The position numbers and the translations under genes were made by a program. The notes under the pieces are model-generated. The model had not been told where the DNA came from. It made no database searches and saw only the letters and a list, made by a program, of their open reading frames with translations. Source: Nitrospirota bacterium (GTDB lineage Bacteria > Nitrospirota_A > Leptospirillia > Leptospirillales > Leptospirillaceae). Taken from it: a stretch of DNA of 9,286 nucleotides. Positions 6,631 through 9,286 of this stretch are shown here, in pieces. Position 1 is the first letter of the stretch. The number at the start of each line of letters is the position of its first letter. The stretch is taken from the NCBI GenBank assembly GCA_023480765.1, contig JAMCWZ010000031.1:1-9286 (forward strand), in the 5' to 3' direction.

Positions 6631-7616
6631 TGAAACGGTTTCTGGTTCCCGGGATTTCCAGAAAAACTCTTCCCCTCTTTTTTGTCCTGCTGCTTGCGCA
6701 AACTTTTTTCGACCCCCTTCCGGTCAAGGCCGCTGTTCAGCCCCCTCCCGGCCATGTCGTGATCTTTGTCCTGGAGAACAAGGGGTTCCGGGACATCATC
6801 GGAAATCCGGACGCCCCGTTCATCAATCGGCTTGCCGCACACAATATTCTTTTGACGGACTATCATGCTCTGGCGCACCCGAGTCTGCCGAATTATGTGG
6901 CCATGCTGTCGGGGCGGACCGACGGCGTTCATTCCGACAATCCGAATCTTCGATTTTCGGACCCGACGATTGCGGAGTCCCTTGTCCGGAAAGGGTATTC
7001 GGTCAAGGGGTATTTCCAGTCTTTGCCGGAAAAAGGATATCTGGGGAATGGGTTCCCTCCCGGAAAGCCTTTGTATGTGATACGCCACAATCCGTTCTAT
7101 CTGTTCGGGCAAATCCGGTCCGATTCCGGGTGGAAAAGCCGTGTTGTTCCAATCGGGGAGCTGGACGAAGATCTGGGCCGGGGACAACTTCCGGCTTTTT
7201 CCTTTGTTATCGGAGACTTGTGCCATGATATGCATGGTGGCGGAGGATGCCCTCCGCAGAGCAAAAGAGATTTAATCCGGTCCGGGGACCGGTTCGTGGA
7301 GAAATGGGTCGAAAAAATCCGTCACTCCGGCAACTGGAAGAAAGAACGGACTGTGATCATCGTCACCTGGGACGAAGGACGATATCCGGTTTGGCAACGG
7401 CTTCGGGACGGGTTCAGCAGGCATTCTGAAAAAGGTGCGGGGGGCAGGGTTCCGTTCGTCGTGGTTTCTTCCCGGGATGGAGCCCCGCAAAGAATTGGGG
7501 GATATTACGACCATCGGAGTCTCGTCCAGACCCTGGCCCGTTTTTTTCAGATTGGTTCACCGGTCCCGTCGTCCGTCCGTCCATTTCCCCGGGAGGTTTT
7601 CGGAAAACAGGAATGA
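6627..7616 (+). CDS. Secreted phosphoesterase (PF04185-type, acid phosphatase / phospholipase C superfamily)
   Basis: This 329-residue protein is an exported phosphoesterase that probably hydrolyses phosphate esters outside the cytoplasm. The substrate (phosphomonoester or phospholipid) cannot be told. A signal peptide covers residues 1-35 or 36, with core LPLFFVLLLAQTFF and a VKA|A-type cleavage site. The family's blocks appear in order: VLENKGF with Glu50-Asn51, the HPSLPNY block at 84-90, DLCHDMH at 197-203, TWDEG at 247-251, and YDHRSLVQTLARFF from 294. These Glu, Asp and His residues are the expected metal-binding and catalytic set; the active-site nucleophile is probably in the HPSLPNY block. 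Its ATG overlaps the TGA of the PAS gene by 4 bp (ATGA), with AAGGA (6616-6620) 6 bases upstream. The length is close to that of the shorter members of the family. It probably shares a transcript with lpdA and the PAS gene, and ends 6 bp before the stop of a convergent gene, with no terminator visible. Confidence 0.88.
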   Translation: MMKRFLVPGISRKTLPLFFVLLLAQTFFDPLPVKAAVQPPPGHVVIFVLENKGFRDIIGNPDAPFINRLAAHNILLTDYHALAHPSLPNYVAMLSGRTDGVHSDNPNLRFSDPTIAESLVRKGYSVKGYFQSLPEKGYLGNGFPPGKPLYVIRHNPFYLFGQIRSDSGWKSRVVPIGELDEDLGRGQLPAFSFVIGDLCHDMHGGGGCPPQSKRDLIRSGDRFVEKWVEKIRHSGNWKKERTVIIVTWDEGRYPVWQRLRDGFSRHSEKGAGGRVPFVVVSSRDGAPQRIGGYYDHRSLVQTLARFFQIGSPVPSSVRPFPREVFGKQE

Positions 7617-7622
7617 AAGAGA

Positions 7623-7841
7623 TCAGGCGTCTTCGCGGAGCTTTGTCGACAGGTAAAGAAGAGAGATTCCCGCGGCCAGAACCAGGATCCCGCTGACGGT
7701 GATTGCCTGGAGTCCCTTGTCCCCAAGGTCTGAATGGGCGTGGATATCGTCCCGGATCAGTCCGAGATAGACGGGACCTCCGGCGGGGATGATTCCGCTC
7801 ACCAAAAGAAGCGCACCCAGAATCCGAAGTTTCTTTTTCAT
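7623..7841 (-). CDS. Small two-helix membrane protein of unknown function
   Basis: This gene encodes a 72-residue protein with two hydrophobic segments, about residues 5-27 (LRILGALLLVSGIIPAGGP...) and 44-66 (LQAITVSGILVLAAGISLLYL), joined by a charged loop (RDDIHAHSDLGDKG) with two His. The basic start (MKKKLR) suggests the N-terminus is cytoplasmic and the loop outside. I do not recognise a family with confidence; the layout of Gly-rich helices around a short loop recalls small stress- or envelope-associated membrane proteins. The ribosome-binding site is weak (GACGGTG, about 6 bases before ATG). It converges on the phosphoesterase, whose stop is 6 bp away, and diverges from the sulfur genes with 223 bp between. 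Codon choice looks like that of its neighbours and a candidate promoter exists at 7917-7946, so I take it as real. Confidence 0.6.
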   Translation of the reverse strand: MKKKLRILGALLLVSGIIPAGGPVYLGLIRDDIHAHSDLGDKGLQAITVSGILVLAAGISLLYLSTKLREDA

Positions 7842-7892
7842 GAAAGCACCGTCGGCCAGGGAAGACAGCCTTCAAAGGGAGAAAGCGTGGGA

Positions 7893-7930
7893 TGTAATGG
7901 CGCTCGCATGGGATCCATGATACCATTACA
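7893..7930. promoter_or_regulatory. Spaced inverted repeat TGTAATGG / CCATTACA, possible operator
   Basis: TGTAATGG (7893-7900) and CCATTACA (7923-7930) are perfect 8-bp inverted repeats, 30 bp apart start to start (about three helical turns). A second inverted repeat (CATGG-GAT-CCATG, 7907-7919) is nested inside. The right half-site lies in the spacer just upstream of the candidate -10 of the small membrane protein's promoter (7917-7946), and the left half-site lies downstream of its likely start. That placement suits a repressor operator. It could instead be an RNA hairpin. Confidence 0.4.
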
Positions 7931-7946
7931 AAATTCGGTTCATCAA
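7917..7946 (-). promoter_or_regulatory. Candidate promoter for the small membrane protein
   Basis: On the minus strand TTGATG (7941-7946) and TATCAT (7917-7922) are 18 bp apart, and TGG immediately upstream of the -10 gives an extended -10 element (TGGTATCAT). Transcription would start near 7910, leaving a leader of about 70 nt before the ATG at 7841. Confidence 0.45.
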
Positions 7947-7954
7947 ACCTGATA

Positions 7955-8007
7955 CCGGACCTTTCGAATGGAAAGGGGCCGGATTCAGGAAAAGCGGTTT
8001 TCTCCTG
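7955..8007 (+). promoter_or_regulatory. Two tandem hairpins in the leader of the sulfur-relay genes
   Basis: The first hairpin pairs CCGG-A-CCTTTC (7955-7965) with GAAAGG-GG-CCGG (7971-7982), giving 10 bp with a small internal loop. The second pairs CAGGAAAA (7986-7993) with TTTCTCCTG (7998-8007), an 8-bp stem with one bulged C. They lie 58-110 bases upstream of the dsrE-family start at 8065. No long U-run follows either one, so they look more like a structured leader than terminators. I found no clear plus-strand promoter in the 223-bp gap. Confidence 0.3.
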
Positions 8008-8064
8008 TGAATGGATGACGGGTCCCCTCTGTATCTCTGGGGGTTGATGGAGGAGGAGAGTGTC

Positions 8065-8457
8065 ATGGACAAGATTTCCCTTGTTCTTGCATCGGACGAG
8101 TTCGAAAAGCTTCAGGCTGCCTCAATGATGGCCTCTGTCGCCTCTGTCAGCGGCATGGAGGTGAACGTCTTTGTCACGATGTCGGCCATGGCTTGCTTTG
8201 TGCGCGAAAGGGTGGAACGAAAGGATTTTCTGAATGTGGGAGAGGTCGGACGCAAAGTCCTGGAAAAGAAAGCCCCGCTTTATGTGGACTTGCTGAGCCA
8301 GGGAAAAATGATGGGAACAATGAAGGTCTTTGCCTGTTCTCTTGCGCTGGATCTGATTGATAAACCCCTTTCCGAGATGGTTCCCGTCTTTGACGACGTC
8401 GTGGGAGTTGCAACGTTTCTGGGAATTGCCGAAGGAGGGCAGGTTCTGTTTATATGA
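8065..8457 (+). CDS. DsrE-family sulfur-carrier protein (DsrE2-like)
   Basis: This gene encodes a 130-residue cytoplasmic protein of the DsrE/DsrF-like family, which carries sulfur as a cysteine persulfide between partners such as TusA. It starts with the beta strand KISLVLAS and has the family's helix and strand (AASMMASVASVSGMEVNVFVT). Cys91 is in KVFACSLALDL, the position of the persulfide cysteine in this family; a second cysteine is Cys44. The end (FDDVVGVATFLGIAEGGQVLFI) matches the DsrE2 pattern of a conserved GVATFL block before a final strand. ATG 8065 was chosen because AGGAGG (8051-8056) lies 8 bases upstream; the 54-bp longer frame from 8011 runs through this site. The transmembrane segment seen in some DsrE2 proteins is absent. 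TusA follows 57 bp downstream, so the two probably form one operon. The donor and acceptor are not visible here. Confidence 0.85.
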   Translation: MDKISLVLASDEFEKLQAASMMASVASVSGMEVNVFVTMSAMACFVRERVERKDFLNVGEVGRKVLEKKAPLYVDLLSQGKMMGTMKVFACSLALDLIDKPLSEMVPVFDDVVGVATFLGIAEGGQVLFI

Positions 8458-8470
8458 GCTTTCGGCGCCC

Positions 8471-8491
8471 CCGCCGGACTGTTTCCGGCGG
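8471..8491 (+). promoter_or_regulatory. Intercistronic hairpin between dsrE-family gene and tusA
   Basis: CCGCCGGA (8471-8478) and TCCGGCGG (8484-8491) form a perfect 8-bp GC stem with a 5-base loop. It is followed by AAGAAAAAAATGA and then the GAGGAG ribosome-binding site of tusA, not by a T-run. It is therefore unlikely to be a terminator for the plus strand; it may set the relative stability or translation of the two cistrons. Confidence 0.55.
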
Positions 8492-8514
8492 AAGAAAAAA
8501 ATGAGGAGATGAGC

Positions 8515-8757
8515 ATGAATGAAGAAACGAAGTCTGGCGAGGTGGTGGATGCAAGGGGAATGTATTGCCCCGGGCCGTTGATGGAGCTGATCAAAACGAT
8601 TCAGCTGAAGCCAGTGGGAACGGTTCTGTCCGTCTTGTCGACAGATGAGGGTTCTGTCAAGGACATTCCCGCCTGGATTCAGAAAGTCGGACAGGTGCAT
8701 GTCGGAACGGAAAAAAAAGACGGATATTGGGATGTGACCGTCAAGAAAGTCAAGTAA
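8515..8757 (+). CDS. tusA: TusA-family sulfurtransferase
   Basis: This 80-residue protein is a small sulfur carrier. Cys18 in the signature DARGMYCPGPLMEL (the CPxP motif) accepts a persulfide and passes it on, to the tRNA 2-thiouridine pathway or, in sulfur oxidisers, to the Hdr-like/DsrE relay. The fold order (strand, CPxP helix, strand VGTVLSVLSTD, helix, strands) is complete for the family's usual 75-85 residues. ATG 8515 is preferred over ATG 8509 because GAGGAG (8503-8508) lies 6 bases upstream of the former and directly abuts the latter. It sits 57 bp behind the DsrE-family gene with a GC hairpin in between, which supports shared transcription and a physical relay between Cys91 of that protein and Cys18 here. 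Its last 8 bases overlap the end of the convergent HD-GYP gene. The tusB-E genes are not in view, so which pathway it serves is an inference. Confidence 0.92.
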   Translation: MNEETKSGEVVDARGMYCPGPLMELIKTIQLKPVGTVLSVLSTDEGSVKDIPAWIQKVGQVHVGTEKKDGYWDVTVKKVK

Positions 8758-9286
8758 TTCCGGGAGCTCCTCCCCCCATCAGATACTCCCATTGTTCCTG
8801 GGTCAGACCAACAGCGCGGTAGTCGTATGTCCGGAGAATGGTCGTCGGGTCGAGGTTGGGAATCTTCCTTTTCTGGGGGCGTGGGAGAATTTTTTTCCCC
8901 GGTCCGAAGATCTTGAGTACTGTCATCTCCCCCCGATAATTTTCCGCATCTTCGTATTTCTGGATCATTAAAATTTCTCCGTCTTCATTTTCCACGAACG
9001 TTCCCACAGGGAAGATCCCGACCATCGAAGCCAGTTCGAGAATGACAGGCACGGAAACCCGATCGCTGTAGTCGTTCATCAGGTAGTGGATCACTTTGCG
9101 GGGAGAGCTGCGCGCCCGGTAGACACGATGTCCTGTCAGGGCTTCGTAGATGTCGAGCACCATCAGGGAGCGGGAGACGGGATGCACGGCATCGAGTCCG
9201 AGATGGTGCGGGTATCCCGATCCGTTGAGCCGTTCGTGATGTTCGACGGCGACCTGAGCCGCCAGTCCGTGAATTTCTGGATCAAT
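8750..9286 (-). CDS. HD-GYP domain protein, C-terminal part (5' end beyond the window)
   Basis: This is an open minus-strand frame of 178 codons that runs off the right edge; an internal GTG at 9185-9187 should not be taken as the start. It encodes the second half of an HD-GYP domain, a metal-dependent phosphodiesterase that usually hydrolyses cyclic-di-GMP. HHERLNGSGYP (9209-9241) contains the GYP signature, with Asn where Asp is usual. It is followed by the DIYEALTGHRVYR motif typical of the family. The catalytic HD residues lie upstream, outside the window. The C-terminal tail (VGIFPVGTFVENEDGEILMI...) is the small beta extension common in these proteins, followed by a basic stretch and a final helix. 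The stop (8750-8752) overlaps the tusA end by 8 bp. Any N-terminal sensor or receiver domain cannot be seen. With the PAS/degenerate GGDEF protein it hints at cyclic-di-GMP signalling in this organism, but the two are about 2 kb apart. Confidence 0.9.
   Translation of the reverse strand: MDPEIHGLAAQVAVEHHERLNGSGYPHHLGLDAVHPVSRSLMVLDIYEALTGHRVYRARSSPRKVIHYLMNDYSDRVSVPVILELASMVGIFPVGTFVENEDGEILMIQKYEDAENYRGEMTVLKIFGPGKKILPRPQKRKIPNLDPTTILRTYDYRAVGLTQEQWEYLMGGGAPGIT

Overview
The window looks like a chromosomal segment of a free-living Gram-negative-type bacterium with moderately high GC. Two lipoproteins with lipoboxes, a secreted phosphoesterase, a DsrE/TusA sulfur-relay pair and two proteins of cyclic-di-GMP signalling type are the main clues. 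The combination is reminiscent of Leptospirillum or a related Nitrospirota bacterium, but that is an inference from gene style, not a proven assignment. No phage genes, CRISPR array or complete insertion sequence is visible. Most of the window is ordinary housekeeping or accessory chromosome, and I see no clear multi-gene novel system. The most interesting signals are in RNA and regulatory DNA.

Layout. Bases 1-195 are non-coding, with short direct repeats that could be the edge of an old mobile element. Bases 196-837 encode a lipoprotein of unknown function. A hairpin-rich gap follows. Bases 1026-3191 encode a large lipoprotein with a Gly/Ser linker and a beta-propeller-like C-terminal half. 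The 611-bp gap at 3192-3802 holds a probable terminator, an orphan extended -10 promoter with a possible small RNA or 54-codon ORF, and an initiator tRNA-Met on the minus strand with a very close promoter.

Bases 3803-7616 form a probable three-gene plus-strand unit: dihydrolipoyl dehydrogenase (lpdA), a PAS protein with a degenerate GGDEF-like end, and a secreted phosphoesterase whose start codon overlaps the stop of the PAS gene. A two-helix small membrane protein (7623-7841) faces this unit tail to tail. Its upstream region, shared with the divergent sulfur genes, carries a candidate promoter, a spaced inverted repeat and two further hairpins.

Bases 8065-8757 encode a DsrE-family protein and TusA, which probably pass persulfide sulfur between cysteines. 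The right edge (8750-9286, minus strand) is the C-terminal part of an HD-GYP protein, probably a cyclic-di-GMP phosphodiesterase, which continues beyond the window and overlaps the end of tusA by 8 bp. Starts were moved from the longest ORF to the best ribosome-binding site for several genes; the reason is given in each entry.
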